64,000 bases of DNA, taken from contig JAYFOQ010000034.1 in NCBI GenBank assembly GCA_034932485.1, positions 26,246 through 90,245 on the forward strand, in the 5' to 3' direction. Numbering within the stretch: the first letter of the stretch is position 1; each line of letters starts with the position of its first letter. The stretch is from Gordonibacter sp034932485 (GTDB lineage: Bacteria > Actinomycetota > Coriobacteriia > Coriobacteriales > Eggerthellaceae). The notes under the pieces were generated by a model that searched no databases, had not been told where the DNA came from, and saw only the letters and a program-made list of their open reading frames with translations. Positions 51,093 to 60,107 of the stretch are shown here, one piece after another. The translations under genes and the position numbers were made by a program.

Positions 51093-51435
51093 CTAACGCC
51101 TTGCGTGCGAACTGCCGGATGTTTGTTTGTGAACCTCGGTGATAGGCCTTCGCGAGGCGAAACGGATTGATTGAAAAACGACTAGGCATTCCGCACGTGT
51201 TCGCCTAAAATAATAGGTATGGAAATCGTGAATGATATTGTCTCCTCCCTAGCCGTGGTTTCGGCTGGGCGATGGCGCTAGCTTCAAGTTCCGCTTGTCG
51301 GGCTTGGAGCACAATTGCGTGCCACCGTTTTGAGCCGCGAACAGGACTCCCGCTTGCTAGGACTTGAAGCCTCTTTCTTTGCGGTATTGCCGCGTTCTTG
51401 TCTTTATGCCACAGCCTGAGAGAAGAGAGACCTCC
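51093..51435 (+). other. Leader region of the phenylacetate-CoA ligase gene
   Basis: 343 bases without a gene. GCTTCAAG+TCC (51281-51292) pairs with GGA+CTTGAAGC (51360-51370) over 11 bp with one bulge. The enclosed loop can form GCAC/GTGC inside GGCT/AGCC. GCGG-TATTG-CCGC follows near 51391. No known riboswitch core was recognised. Confidence 0.45.
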
Positions 51436-52671
51436 ATGCAAATGAACGATGAACAACTCGCCTTGATTAAAAATCAATTCAAAACCCTCAAAGAACGGTC
51501 TGCTTTTTACGCTTTAAAGTTTGATGGCATCGATCTTTCCGATGTGCAAACTCAAGAAGATTTTGAGAAGCTGCCCTTTTCCGAGAAGGATGATCTTCGT
51601 CGCGTGTACCCGCTTGGTTTGCAAGCGGCTCCCGATGAGGAAATCGTGCGTATTCACTCGTCGTCGGGTACGACGGGTACGCCAGTTATTATTCCTTACA
51701 CCCAACAGGATGTAACTGACTGGGCTATTCAGTTCGCACGCTGTTATGAAATGGCTGGCATTACCACAAGCGATCGTATTCAGATTACTCCCGGATACGG
51801 CCTTTGGACAGCAGGAATTGGCTTCCAGCTGGGGGCTGAGCGATTGGGCGCTATGGCTATTCCTACGGGGCCTGGCAATACCGAAAAGCAATTGCAGATG
51901 ATGCAAGATTTAAAATCAACCGTACTATGCGCCACAAGTTCATATGCGTTGTTGCTCGCCGAAGAAATTGTCGAGCGTGGTTTGCGCGGCCAAATTCATC
52001 TGCGCAAAGGTGTTATCGGTAGTGAGCGCTGGGGCGACAAAATGCGCCAACGCATTGCCGGTGAGCTGGGTGTGGAAATATTCGACATCTATGGTCTGAC
52101 CGAAGTGTATGGTCCTGGTATTGGTATCTCATGTAGTGAGCATAAGGGTATGCATGTATGGGCCGATTACCTTTACATCGAAGTGGTCGATCCGGTGACG
52201 GGTGTTCCTGTGCCCGATGGTGAAGTGGGTGAGCTGGTTTTGACTACGCTTCGCAAGCAAGGAGCGCCGCTCATTCGCTATCGCACGCACGACCTCACGC
52301 GTATTATTCCTGGTGAGTGTGCTTGCGGGTCGGTTTATCCGCGTATCGATACGTTAACGGGTCGCACCGATGACATGTTCAAAGTGAAGGGCTGCAATAT
52401 TTTCCCTGCTCAGGTTGAAGAGGTTATCGCTATTACCAATGGAGCTTCAAGTGAGTACCAGGTGATGATTGAAAACATTAGCGGAAAGGATGTGCTTACG
52501 GTGTTGTTTGAGACACCGCTGGAAGATAAGGCAAAGGAGCGTGCGGAACAAGAGCTTGCCATGATTTTTAAGGCTAAATGTGGTTGCACACCCGATGCTT
52601 TAGGAGTGCCAATGGGCGAGTTGCCACGCAGCGAGAAGAAGACTAAGCGCATTTTTGATAGTCGTTACTAG
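51436..52671 (+). CDS. Phenylacetate-CoA ligase family enzyme
   Basis: This adenylate-forming ligase of the PaaK type activates aryl acetates as CoA thioesters. The AMP-binding P-loop is SSSGTTGTP, the A5-like motif is YGLTEVYGPG, the hinge region is RTDDMFKVKGCNIFP, and a C-terminal Lys lies in SEKKTKRI. 411 residues. ATG 51436 follows a GAGAGA stretch. Behind iorAB, it could interconvert indole- or phenylacetyl-CoA and the free acid; running in reverse it would conserve ATP. Direction is inference. Confidence 0.9.
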   Translation: MQMNDEQLALIKNQFKTLKERSAFYALKFDGIDLSDVQTQEDFEKLPFSEKDDLRRVYPLGLQAAPDEEIVRIHSSSGTTGTPVIIPYTQQDVTDWAIQFARCYEMAGITTSDRIQITPGYGLWTAGIGFQLGAERLGAMAIPTGPGNTEKQLQMMQDLKSTVLCATSSYALLLAEEIVERGLRGQIHLRKGVIGSERWGDKMRQRIAGELGVEIFDIYGLTEVYGPGIGISCSEHKGMHVWADYLYIEVVDPVTGVPVPDGEVGELVLTTLRKQGAPLIRYRTHDLTRIIPGECACGSVYPRIDTLTGRTDDMFKVKGCNIFPAQVEEVIAITNGASSEYQVMIENISGKDVLTVLFETPLEDKAKERAEQELAMIFKAKCGCTPDALGVPMGELPRSEKKTKRIFDSRY

Positions 52672-52680
52672 TTGCTTTTG

Positions 52681-52713
52681 GTCGGAGGGATTGGCGGAAC
52701 ACCTCCCTCCGAC
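52681..52713 (+). terminator. Terminator-like hairpin after the ligase
   Basis: GTCGGAGGGA pairs perfectly with TCCCTCCGAC (10 bp, 13-nt loop). There is no T run, so Rho may be required. Confidence 0.5.
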
Positions 52714-53050
52714 TCGCGTGCGTGTCGAGAGTCTGGAAGACGTGATTCTTGTGAGATCTTGGGCAACGACCGCCACGTAACGCTATCGGGGTAATAACCT
52801 CTCCTAACTTTTTCACTTCCCTATTCGCTCTGCTATGGTAAAGTATGCGCATGCATACAGCAGGGGAACATACCGAAACTGTTTTTGGCAACCTTCAAAG
52901 GGTTGGTGTTTCTTTCGTTTCCTCTTTCTATTATTCCTATCGATACCTCTAGCACATGGGTTTGCCATGATGCTACGTCGTGTGCGGCGGGCATCGAGAG
53001 GGCAAGGTCATGTGCGCCACCGTGGGCCAAGGAGCTGCGGACGGCGTAAA

Positions 53051-53066
53051 TGTTTCACGTGAAACA
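53051..53066. other. parS centromere site 4
   Basis: Perfect TGTTTCACGTGAAACA in an intergenic region; the palindrome extends to 20 bp (53049-53068). Confidence 0.93.
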
Positions 53067-53164
53067 TTCGTTCGTATGTTGAAGTGTCCGATTTGTGGTT
53101 GGGTGCTGTTTTGTTGCCCACTCATTTTTTAGATAATGCATAGGTAAAACGATAGGAATCACTC

Positions 53165-54709
53165 ATGGTTGAAAAAATACTGATGGTACTTATTTTCGTG
53201 GGTGTGGCGGTGGGCGTGGGTATATATTGCCGCCAACATGCCAAAAGCGTTGATGGGTTTGTGCTGGGCGGACGTAGTGTAGGACCGTGGCTCTCGGCGT
53301 TTGCGTTTGGCACGAGTTACTTTTCGGCGGTTATATTTGTGGGTTATGCGGGGCAGTTTGGATGGAAGTATGGTATCGCTGCTACGTGGATCGGTATTGG
53401 TAATGCCATTTTAGGTAGCTTGTTGGCGTGGTGGGTACTTGGTCCACGCACGCGTGAGATGACGCATCGTCTGGGTGCGTCCACAATGCCCGAGTTCTTC
53501 GGCGCACGTTTCCGCTCGAAGGGTTTGCGCATTGCGGCCGCAGCCATTATCTTCGTATTTCTTATTCCCTATACCGCCAGTGTCTATAACGGTTTATCGC
53601 GTTTATTCGGCATGGCATTTGGTCTGCCTTATGAGGTGTGTGTTATTGGGATGGCGGTAATCACGTGCATTTATGTGGTGCTGGGCGGTTACATGGCCAC
53701 GGTAGTGAACGACTTCATTCAAGGTCTTGTTATGCTGGTGGGCATTGTTGCGGTGATCGTTGCGGTGTTAGTGAACAACGGTGGCTTTACCGAGGCTATT
53801 AATCAGTTATCTTTGATTCCCTCTGAGAGTAGTGAGATGGCCGGGCCGTTCGTGAGTTTTTTTGGTCCCAACTTGCCCGATCTTTTGGGAGTTATCGTTC
53901 TAACCAGCTTGGGTACCTGGGGCTTACCTCAGATGGTGCAAAAGTTTTACGCAATCAAGAGTGGTCCTGCAGTAAAGCAAGGCGCCATTATTTCTACAGT
54001 ATTTGCCATGGTTGTTGCGGGCGGTAGCTACTTCCTTGGTGGTTTTGGGCGCTTATATGCCGGCCAGGTTGAAACGACTGCGTCTGGCACGCCTGTGTAC
54101 GACTCTATTATTCCCACCATGCTTTCCACGCTGCCCGACCTGCTTATTGGCATTGTTATTGTGCTAGTGCTTTCTGCCTCTATGTCTACATTGTCGTCGC
54201 TGGTTCTAACTTCATCCAGTACGCTCACCCTTGACCTAATTAAAGACAACATCGTAAAAGATATGAGCGAGAAAAAGCAGCTCGGCTATATGCGTGTGTT
54301 GCTGGTGGTGTTCATTGCCATCTCGGCTGTGATGGCAATTATGCAGTACAACTCGTCCATCACGTTTATCGCACAGCTTATGAGCATATCGTGGGGTGCC
54401 TTGGCTGGGTCGTTTTTGGGCCCGTTCTTTTGGGGTCTGTACAGCAGGCGCATATCGAAAGCTGCTGTATGGGCAAGCTTTATCATAGGCGTGGGACTAA
54501 CCACTGGAAACATGATTGCCGGGTTCTTTGGCGTGCCGCTTATTGCTAGTCCCATTAATTGTGGCGCTATTGCTATGGTGTTGTCGTTGGTGGTGGTGCC
54601 ATTGGTAAGCCTCTTTACGAAGAAGGTGCCTTTTGAGATTGATCCGCCGCATGCCGAAGGTGCTATTGATCGTGAGTATGAACACGATTTGCAGGGAGCA
54701 ATAAAATAG
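53165..54709 (+). CDS. Sodium:solute symporter (SSS family)
   Basis: This 514-residue transporter has 13 or so membrane helices of the PutP/SglT family. Diagnostic stretches include the GRSVGPWLSAFAFGTSYFSA region of helix 1-2 and the ASMSTLSSLVLTSSSTL region equivalent to the sodium-binding helix 8. The closest subgroup appears to be the PutP/PanF side, but substrate is not determined. ATG at 53165 is preceded by a weak GATAGGAA site. It has its own terminator and no obvious functional partner. Confidence 0.9.
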   Translation: MVEKILMVLIFVGVAVGVGIYCRQHAKSVDGFVLGGRSVGPWLSAFAFGTSYFSAVIFVGYAGQFGWKYGIAATWIGIGNAILGSLLAWWVLGPRTREMTHRLGASTMPEFFGARFRSKGLRIAAAAIIFVFLIPYTASVYNGLSRLFGMAFGLPYEVCVIGMAVITCIYVVLGGYMATVVNDFIQGLVMLVGIVAVIVAVLVNNGGFTEAINQLSLIPSESSEMAGPFVSFFGPNLPDLLGVIVLTSLGTWGLPQMVQKFYAIKSGPAVKQGAIISTVFAMVVAGGSYFLGGFGRLYAGQVETTASGTPVYDSIIPTMLSTLPDLLIGIVIVLVLSASMSTLSSLVLTSSSTLTLDLIKDNIVKDMSEKKQLGYMRVLLVVFIAISAVMAIMQYNSSITFIAQLMSISWGALAGSFLGPFFWGLYSRRISKAAVWASFIIGVGLTTGNMIAGFFGVPLIASPINCGAIAMVLSLVVVPLVSLFTKKVPFEIDPPHAEGAIDREYEHDLQGAIK

Positions 54710-54713
54710 TTTG

Positions 54714-54742
54714 TGATGCCGGCCCATGAAAAGCCGGCATCA
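54714..54742 (+). terminator. Terminator after the symporter gene
   Basis: TGATGCCGGC and GCCGGCATCA form a perfect 10-bp stem with a 9-nt loop; an ATTTATT stretch follows. Confidence 0.8.
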
Positions 54743-54884
54743 ATTTATTGTTGGAGGAAGGGTGTCGTGAAGACAAGCTGCTGGTAGGAGAGACGATTGG
54801 CGTGCGTCAGTGGGTTTCGATGATCTGATTGAGGTGATGGGGGCGCTATACTGTATGAGATATTGTTTGTCGGACTGAAAAGAT

Positions 54885-55889
54885 ATGTTCATGTTTCTAC
54901 TCTTTCTTATCTACTTTCCTACCCTGCTGTTCGGTTTTCTTTTTTTCCGGAACTACCGCAAGGAACCAAGGCAATTTCGTAACGCCCTTTATTTGTTACT
55001 GTTGTGTCTGTTCTTATTTTGCGGGCTCTCCATTCAGTTTCAATTGCCGTGGCTCGTTATTATCGGGTTAGCTGTTATTCCCCTTGGTACTGCAGCTTTA
55101 GTGGTGTTTCTTGTAGCAAATACGTTCGTTGTGGTAAAACGCGAAGGTTTTACGCTGTCACATATTCTGCCAGCACTCTTTGCTCTCCTTATCGTGTTGG
55201 TTTGTATAGCCTTTCCTTTGTTTGCAATGATGGAAGTACCTTCTTTCGTTTTGGCGCTGTCGGGCCTCATAACACTTGAGGGGTCATATCTTGCTTTTAC
55301 CTTTCTCGCTCTTCTGTTGTACTCAGGGTTATATCGACACCTGCCTAAGCGCAGTGATTATAACTATGTTGTGGTACATGGTGCGGGCTTGTCGGGTGCG
55401 CAGCCTACTCCCTTGTTGGCCGGGCGTCTCGATAAGGCTGTCGAATTATGGAAGGCTATCGGATGTAAAGCAGATATTATTGTGTCGGGAGGGCAGGGCG
55501 ACGACGAGCAGGTTTCTGAAGCGGCAGCAATGAAGACCTATCTTGTCGATAAGCACGGCGTGCCTGATAAGGTTATCATTAAAGAGGAAAAATCAACCAC
55601 TACATGGGAAAACTTAGTTAATAGTAAAGCTATCATGGATGCGCGATCGGGTGTTGATGCATACCGTGCCGCAGTCGTGACGAGTGACTACCATGTGTTT
55701 CGTACCGCTGAGTATGCACACAAGATTGGTCTTGCTGCTGATGGTGTGGGTAGCAAGACGGCGCGATACTTTTGGCCTACAGCATTCATTCGTGAGTATG
55801 TAGCAGTTAATAGTGAACATCGCTGGCCCTTTGTTATGTTGTTTATAGTGTGGTTGGTACCGGCAGCTCTTATTTTTTCTGCTCGTTAA
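54885..55889 (+). CDS. YdcF family membrane protein (DUF218)
   Basis: The N-terminal 155 residues form four or five membrane helices. The following domain is of the YdcF/SanA/ElyC type: VVVHGAGLSGAQPTPLLAGRLDKAVEL, then IIVSGGQGDDE and VTSDYHVFRTAEYA (only key parts given). A last helix closes the protein. Gram-positive homologues of this length and topology are common, and ElyC-type proteins affect envelope precursor metabolism. The precise function is unknown. 334 residues; ATG at 54885 with a weak GAAAAGA site. Confidence 0.82.
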   Translation: MFMFLLFLIYFPTLLFGFLFFRNYRKEPRQFRNALYLLLLCLFLFCGLSIQFQLPWLVIIGLAVIPLGTAALVVFLVANTFVVVKREGFTLSHILPALFALLIVLVCIAFPLFAMMEVPSFVLALSGLITLEGSYLAFTFLALLLYSGLYRHLPKRSDYNYVVVHGAGLSGAQPTPLLAGRLDKAVELWKAIGCKADIIVSGGQGDDEQVSEAAAMKTYLVDKHGVPDKVIIKEEKSTTTWENLVNSKAIMDARSGVDAYRAAVVTSDYHVFRTAEYAHKIGLAADGVGSKTARYFWPTAFIREYVAVNSEHRWPFVMLFIVWLVPAALIFSAR

Positions 55890-55931
55890 GTCATACATCA
55901 TTATATTCCCTGTTAGATTGCAAATACCTCG

Positions 55932-55993
55932 TTTCGTGTGAGCCAAAAGTACGGCCTTTCGTGTGATGGGATGCAGCGTGAGCGCCCTATAGT
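55932..55993 (+). promoter_or_regulatory. Candidate activator-dependent promoter of the flavoprotein gene
   Basis: Two exact copies of TTTCGTGTGA (55932 and 55957, 25 bp apart) lie just upstream of TATAGT (55988), which lacks a matching -35. This is the layout expected for a LuxR-family activator. Confidence 0.4.
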
Positions 55994-56048
55994 TCTGGGT
56001 GTTGGAGGGCGGACTATCGCCCCGATGAAAGCATTGAGAGGAGCTCTT

Positions 56049-57587
56049 ATGGGGAAGAATTTCACGAGAAGGCAGATCGTGGCTGGTGCAGCGGTTTTGG
56101 GAGGCACGCTTGCTTTGGCAGGATGCGCACAGCCCCAGCAGAAAAAGCAGGGTGATGCTGGGTTGAACAAAGAGTCCGTATCGGCCGACCTTGTCGTTGT
56201 TGGTTCGGGACTGGCGGGCCTTGCGTGCTCTACCGCTGCCGCCGAGAAGGGCGCAAGCGTTTTATTGGTAGACAAGGCTCCGTTCCTTACTTCGACCTTT
56301 CTTACGTCGAAGGGTAATGTATCTCTTGCTCAGGTGCCTGAGAATAAGGAATTCTGGCAGTACGATTCAGAAACCCCCGACACCATGGACGAGTTCGAGA
56401 AGCGTTATCGTGCGCAGACTGAGTTGGGCAAGGTAAATGTGCCGTATCCCGACTATGATCGCATGCGGCATATGATGGAGGAAAGTTGTGCCACTATTGC
56501 CTGGGTCGAGGAGCGTACGGGCCTAAAATTCGACAAGTCATTTACCAAGGAGATGGTAGGTACCGATACCGTAAAGCCAGATGTGAGCGCTGACCCTTCG
56601 AAAGAGGCTGGCGTGCAGGTGGCCGAGGGTTTCGCTAAAGAGCTTGAGCGTTTAGGTGTACAAACAATGGTTAACACTGAGGCCTTGGAGCTTATCCATG
56701 AGAACGGAACGGTTGTAGGCGTAAAAGTGAAGGCATCGGGTAGCACGCAAGAGTTGCGCGCTAAGGCGGTTGTGTTGGCAACGGGAGGTTTCGGCGGCAG
56801 TCAGGCATACTGTGATGAATTAGTGCCTGTCATTAACAAAATGGGTCTACAGTTCTTAGGTAATGCTATGAACACGGGCGATGGTATGACTATGGCTACG
56901 GCACTTGGCGCTGCCACTTACGAGGGAGCCGATATTATCTCGAACGTCATCATGCCCACGCGGGCGCTGACGAAGGCTGATGTGGGCTTCCAGAAGCTCT
57001 GTGATAACGGTATGGAGGGTGCATCAACGTCGTCTAAGCTCCTGGTGGATGCATCGGGTGTTCGCTTCGTGAATGAGGCTGGTCCGGTTATCGCCTTGTC
57101 TACCGCGATGGTTGATAAAAATGCGAGCCCTTACTATGTGCTTTATGACAGCTCTAACGCTAAAGTGGTAGAGCTGTTGGAGAAAGGTCTCTCTACGGGC
57201 GACGTGGTGAAAGCCGACAGTATTTCTGCTCTTGCTAACCAAACGGGAGCTTCTCAGCTTGTAGCGACATTTGATGCTTATCAGCAAGCAGCGGTGAACG
57301 GCGCCGATACAGAATTCAAAAAGAAGGCTGAAATGCTTGTGCCCTACGGCACGGGTCCATACTACTTAGTGACGTTTGTTCCGTCATTTGTGGCAACTAT
57401 GGGTGGCGTGAAAACTAATGGCGATTGTCAGGTTGTCCGCGAAGATGGTTCGACTATCGCAGGTCTCTATGCGGTGGGTGAGGCAACGCATCGTTTTATG
57501 TACAACCGTAACTTTGTGCGCCATTGCTCTAATTCTAGTGCATTGACTATGGGCCGCCTTACCGGTGCCGCTCTGGCCGAAAAGTAA
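56049..57587 (+). CDS. Tat-exported FAD-dependent fumarate reductase-like flavoprotein
   Basis: From ATG 56049 (GAGAGGAG site) the product has 512 residues. The twin-arginine motif FTRRQIVAG and a lipobox LAGC indicate folded export and lipid anchoring. The FAD-binding fold starts VVVGSGLAGLACS, and the flavocytochrome c/urocanate reductase C-terminal signature appears as TMGGVKTN and LYAVGEAT. No CxxCH haem motif is present, so electrons come from another protein. Coriobacteriia use many such reductases for respiration on organic electron acceptors; the acceptor is not readable here. A convergent LuxR regulator lies directly downstream. Confidence 0.9.
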   Translation: MGKNFTRRQIVAGAAVLGGTLALAGCAQPQQKKQGDAGLNKESVSADLVVVGSGLAGLACSTAAAEKGASVLLVDKAPFLTSTFLTSKGNVSLAQVPENKEFWQYDSETPDTMDEFEKRYRAQTELGKVNVPYPDYDRMRHMMEESCATIAWVEERTGLKFDKSFTKEMVGTDTVKPDVSADPSKEAGVQVAEGFAKELERLGVQTMVNTEALELIHENGTVVGVKVKASGSTQELRAKAVVLATGGFGGSQAYCDELVPVINKMGLQFLGNAMNTGDGMTMATALGAATYEGADIISNVIMPTRALTKADVGFQKLCDNGMEGASTSSKLLVDASGVRFVNEAGPVIALSTAMVDKNASPYYVLYDSSNAKVVELLEKGLSTGDVVKADSISALANQTGASQLVATFDAYQQAAVNGADTEFKKKAEMLVPYGTGPYYLVTFVPSFVATMGGVKTNGDCQVVREDGSTIAGLYAVGEATHRFMYNRNFVRHCSNSSALTMGRLTGAALAEK

Positions 57588-57600
57588 GGGTAACCAACTT

Positions 57601-57633
57601 AGCGCGGGCTGACCCCTTCTCTCAGCCCGCGCT
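57601..57633. terminator. Shared hairpin between convergent flavoprotein and luxR genes
   Basis: AGCGCGGGCTGA and TCAGCCCGCGCT form a perfect 12-bp stem that includes the luxR stop codon. T runs are absent on both sides. Confidence 0.6.
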
Positions 57634-59046
57634 AGCACACTCATCGATCAGATCAAGCAGTTCTTGGCGTGAATGCACGTCCATTTTCGCGTAAGCGTGT
57701 CTCAGGTGCGTTTTTACGGTATGTTCAGACAATACGAGCTGGTCGGCTATGTATCGAGCGCTGCGTCCTGCTGCAAACTCACTGGTTATTTCGCGCTCGC
57801 GGTTTGTTAGCTGGAAGGAAGTTGTCAGCTGCTCCCATACTTCTTTCGTAGGAGTACCTACGGTGTTAAGGGGTGTCTGATCGGATGCTTCGTCGAGCGC
57901 CGGCATGCGTAATTTGGCGGCATAGCGAAGGTAGCTGCAGAAGACAAGGGACAGTGCTGCTACCAGTACCCATATGCCCCCCATAAGAGCTAAGTGAATA
58001 TCGAGCGCCCCCTGCTCCAGTAGAGACTGAGCTACAAACCGTCCTAAAGCTACGGAAAGGCGAGCCACGCCGAGCGCTAAACCCAACAAGAAAAAAGCTG
58101 GTAACTTGCGCTCGTATGCTTCGCTGACAAGCATAAGCCATAACAACACATAGAAGGTAATTAAGAACGATACCATGAGCGATCCGGCTGCATATGAATC
58201 GGCAGAATCTAGGTTTCGATACAAAAGGATGGATACGAGAAATAGCACAACTAAGGGGCTAATATAGTCTATGTTCGCCTTGCGCGGTCGAAAAATCAAT
58301 AGTGCAGCTGTCATTGATAGCGCGATGATAACCGTGAATAGAGAGGTAAGGTCGGCCTGTGCGTATTGCAGCCCATTAAAGAGATCTAGCTCGATAACGA
58401 ATCCGCATACAAGAGAGATTGCAAAAGTTCCGGCAACGGCACGTTTTGTACGCGAGAGTGCTTCAGCCATCGAGGTGCGCGGTACAATCGCTTCTTTCAT
58501 TACGCTCGCGACATAGGTGTTGCTGCGTAAGCAAAGGCGCAGTGCAACCATAGATAGCACGAATACAACGAGCAGCACCATCAGCTGACTACCCGGGAAA
58601 ATCATACGGGTCAGTGGAGGTAAGGCAACATCGATAACGTACGAGATTGCGATTAGGGGTAGTGCGTATAGGGGCCGATAGCTGGTGAATACTTCCATCC
58701 AGCACAAAACAGCAAGCGACCAACCGGCGCCAGCCGTGATCTGCATGCATACCAATGCGATTGGGTGATTGCTGTCAATAGCAACTAAGACGGCATAAGC
58801 CACGCTAGCAACAATGGCGGCCCTGAATAACGGTTGCGCTTTATCAATTCGTCCGAAATAGGAAAGCACTGCCACACATACAAAGGTTAGTCCATCGATA
58901 GATAGCCCTACTAGGGCATAGGGGTGGGCACTGTATGGTCCGGAGTTCATGTCGAGGAGGCGTGCTCCTTGCAGTAATCCAAAGCCGAGGCATGCCACAA
59001 GAGCGAGCAATGCGGTTTTCCTGTTGAGAAGCAGGCGGGATTCCAT
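57622..59046 (-). CDS. LuxR family regulator with multi-TM N-terminal domain
   Basis: The first 390 residues form about twelve membrane helices. The C-terminus is a LuxR helix-turn-helix: LTNREREITSEFAAGRSARYIADQL then SEHTVKTHLRHAYAKMDVHSRQEL (key parts). Proteins of this design are greatly expanded in Eggerthellaceae and often sit beside the reductase they control, sensing its substrate in the membrane. Here the neighbour is the convergent Tat flavoprotein. 474 residues; ATG 59046 behind AAGAAGGA. No receiver domain, so it is not phosphorylated by a kinase. Confidence 0.92.
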   Translation of the reverse strand: MESRLLLNRKTALLALVACLGFGLLQGARLLDMNSGPYSAHPYALVGLSIDGLTFVCVAVLSYFGRIDKAQPLFRAAIVASVAYAVLVAIDSNHPIALVCMQITAGAGWSLAVLCWMEVFTSYRPLYALPLIAISYVIDVALPPLTRMIFPGSQLMVLLVVFVLSMVALRLCLRSNTYVASVMKEAIVPRTSMAEALSRTKRAVAGTFAISLVCGFVIELDLFNGLQYAQADLTSLFTVIIALSMTAALLIFRPRKANIDYISPLVVLFLVSILLYRNLDSADSYAAGSLMVSFLITFYVLLWLMLVSEAYERKLPAFFLLGLALGVARLSVALGRFVAQSLLEQGALDIHLALMGGIWVLVAALSLVFCSYLRYAAKLRMPALDEASDQTPLNTVGTPTKEVWEQLTTSFQLTNREREITSEFAAGRSARYIADQLVLSEHTVKTHLRHAYAKMDVHSRQELLDLIDECASAG

Positions 59047-59078
59047 AGGTTCCTTCTTACCTCAGAGCTCAAAGCCAT

Positions 59079-59152
59079 TTTAACGGCATTACTATAGCGC
59101 AAGCATTGCGAGGTTGACGCCGAGAGTTTTGCTAAGGCAGCTTTAACGGCAT
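59079..59152 (-). promoter_or_regulatory. Candidate luxR control region with direct repeats
   Basis: TTTAACGGCAT occurs at 59079 and 59142. A minus-strand TATAGT -10 lies between them (59091-59096). Possible autoregulatory sites. Confidence 0.3.
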
Positions 59153-59207
59153 CCCGTTCATAAGGTATTCGTTACTGATATTTTCAGAGAGCAATTACAA
59201 AAAACTC

Positions 59208-59810
59208 TTATGCCGAAAGAATGTAGGGCAGCGGCTGATCGTGGGGTTCGCAAGGAACGATCTCTACGCGCTGCTCTTCGAAGGCGACACCCACGACGAG
59301 GGCATCCTTGCGCAAGGAGGGCAGCAGGCGATCGTAGTTGCCTCCTCCGTAGCCCAGGCGATTGCCGTTGCCGTCAAAGGCCACGAGCGGTACGATGACT
59401 GCATCGAGCTCATGCGGGACGACGCTTTCGTAGCCATCGAACGCTAAATCATCGTGGCAACGGCAACGAAGGGGATGAGTTATTAACGCTTCGTAAGCCT
59501 TTTCATAGAGAGCGGCGGGCACGCGGTAAAAAACCATGCGCGAAGGTTCTTTGGAGTCTGCTGGATTGTCGCGCACCATGCAGGGAAAGCACACTTCCCA
59601 CCCTTGCTTATAGGCGGAGGCTACCAGATTGCTTAAATCTACCTCACTTTGCATGGCGCTGAACACGCCTATGCAGGGGTTTTCGAACGCTCTACTCACG
59701 CACAATTCGACCGCATAACAAAGCTCGGCGCTCTTGCTTTTACGAGCCCGGAGAGGCAGGGCATCGCGGCGTGCAAGTACTGCCAAACGCATGTTTTTCT
59801 TATTGTCCAT
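59208..59810 (-). CDS. 5-formyltetrahydrofolate cyclo-ligase
   Basis: The enzyme converts 5-formyl-THF to 5,10-methenyl-THF with ATP. The family signature is present: an N-terminal basic segment with RRDALP, PCMVRDN near the middle, and the strongly conserved GNRLGYGGGNYDRLL motif near residue 155. 200 residues from ATG 59810. A -10 (TATACT) ends six bases before this ATG and no ribosome site exists, so translation may be leaderless; an upstream in-frame ATG at 59873 would lie before that promoter. Confidence 0.9.
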   Translation of the reverse strand: MDNKKNMRLAVLARRDALPLRARKSKSAELCYAVELCVSRAFENPCIGVFSAMQSEVDLSNLVASAYKQGWEVCFPCMVRDNPADSKEPSRMVFYRVPAALYEKAYEALITHPLRCRCHDDLAFDGYESVVPHELDAVIVPLVAFDGNGNRLGYGGGNYDRLLPSLRKDALVVGVAFEEQRVEIVPCEPHDQPLPYILSA

Positions 59811-59816
59811 ACTCTT

Positions 59817-59846
59817 AGTATAGCATTGGACTCGCCGGTTTGTTGA
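59817..59846 (-). promoter_or_regulatory. Promoter of the cyclo-ligase gene (leaderless)
   Basis: Minus-strand TCAACA (59841-59846) and TATACT (59817-59822) are 18 bases apart. The predicted start point coincides with the A of ATG 59810. Confidence 0.5.
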
Positions 59847-60075
59847 GGATTTGGGTTGGGTTTGTGAATGCATTTAACGGCAGTCGATAACTGCAGGTCA
59901 AGATTGCGTAGTAGTAACCATTTCCAATCGATTTACTATGCAAACACTCCAACGGCCTTGCTATAATCTTTTTGTTTTCGTTACACTTGATGCGTTTCGA
60001 ATTGCTCCGTGGATGGCGGGGCGAGCTTATAGGAAGGATGTGCGTGCGGCACTCTTCCTTAAAAGGCGATGTACA

Positions 60076-60107
60076 TGATTGATTTGCTTTTATATGAAAT
60101 CTAATCA
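60076..60107. promoter_or_regulatory. Palindromic candidate operator before the Rrf2 gene
   Basis: TGATTGATTT and AAATCTAATCA are inverted repeats with one extra base, separated by 11 A/T-rich bases, about 55 bases before the gene. Rrf2 proteins often repress their own promoter. Confidence 0.4.

Larger units (their letters stand above)
52672..53164. other. Intergenic region with terminator and parS
   Basis: 493 bases between the ligase and the symporter. They hold a hairpin at 52681 and parS at 53051. Short frames here (e.g. 52835-53062, 53076-53132) lack ribosome sites or similarity, and no gene is called. Confidence 0.6.

Noticed and set aside
52835..53062. 75-codon plus-strand frame spanning parS
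   Set aside because: No ribosome site, composition not protein-like, and it runs through the centromere site.
53076..53132. 18-codon frame MLKCPICGWVLFCCPLIF before the symporter
   Set aside because: It could be a tiny accessory peptide, but there is no ribosome site and too little sequence to judge.
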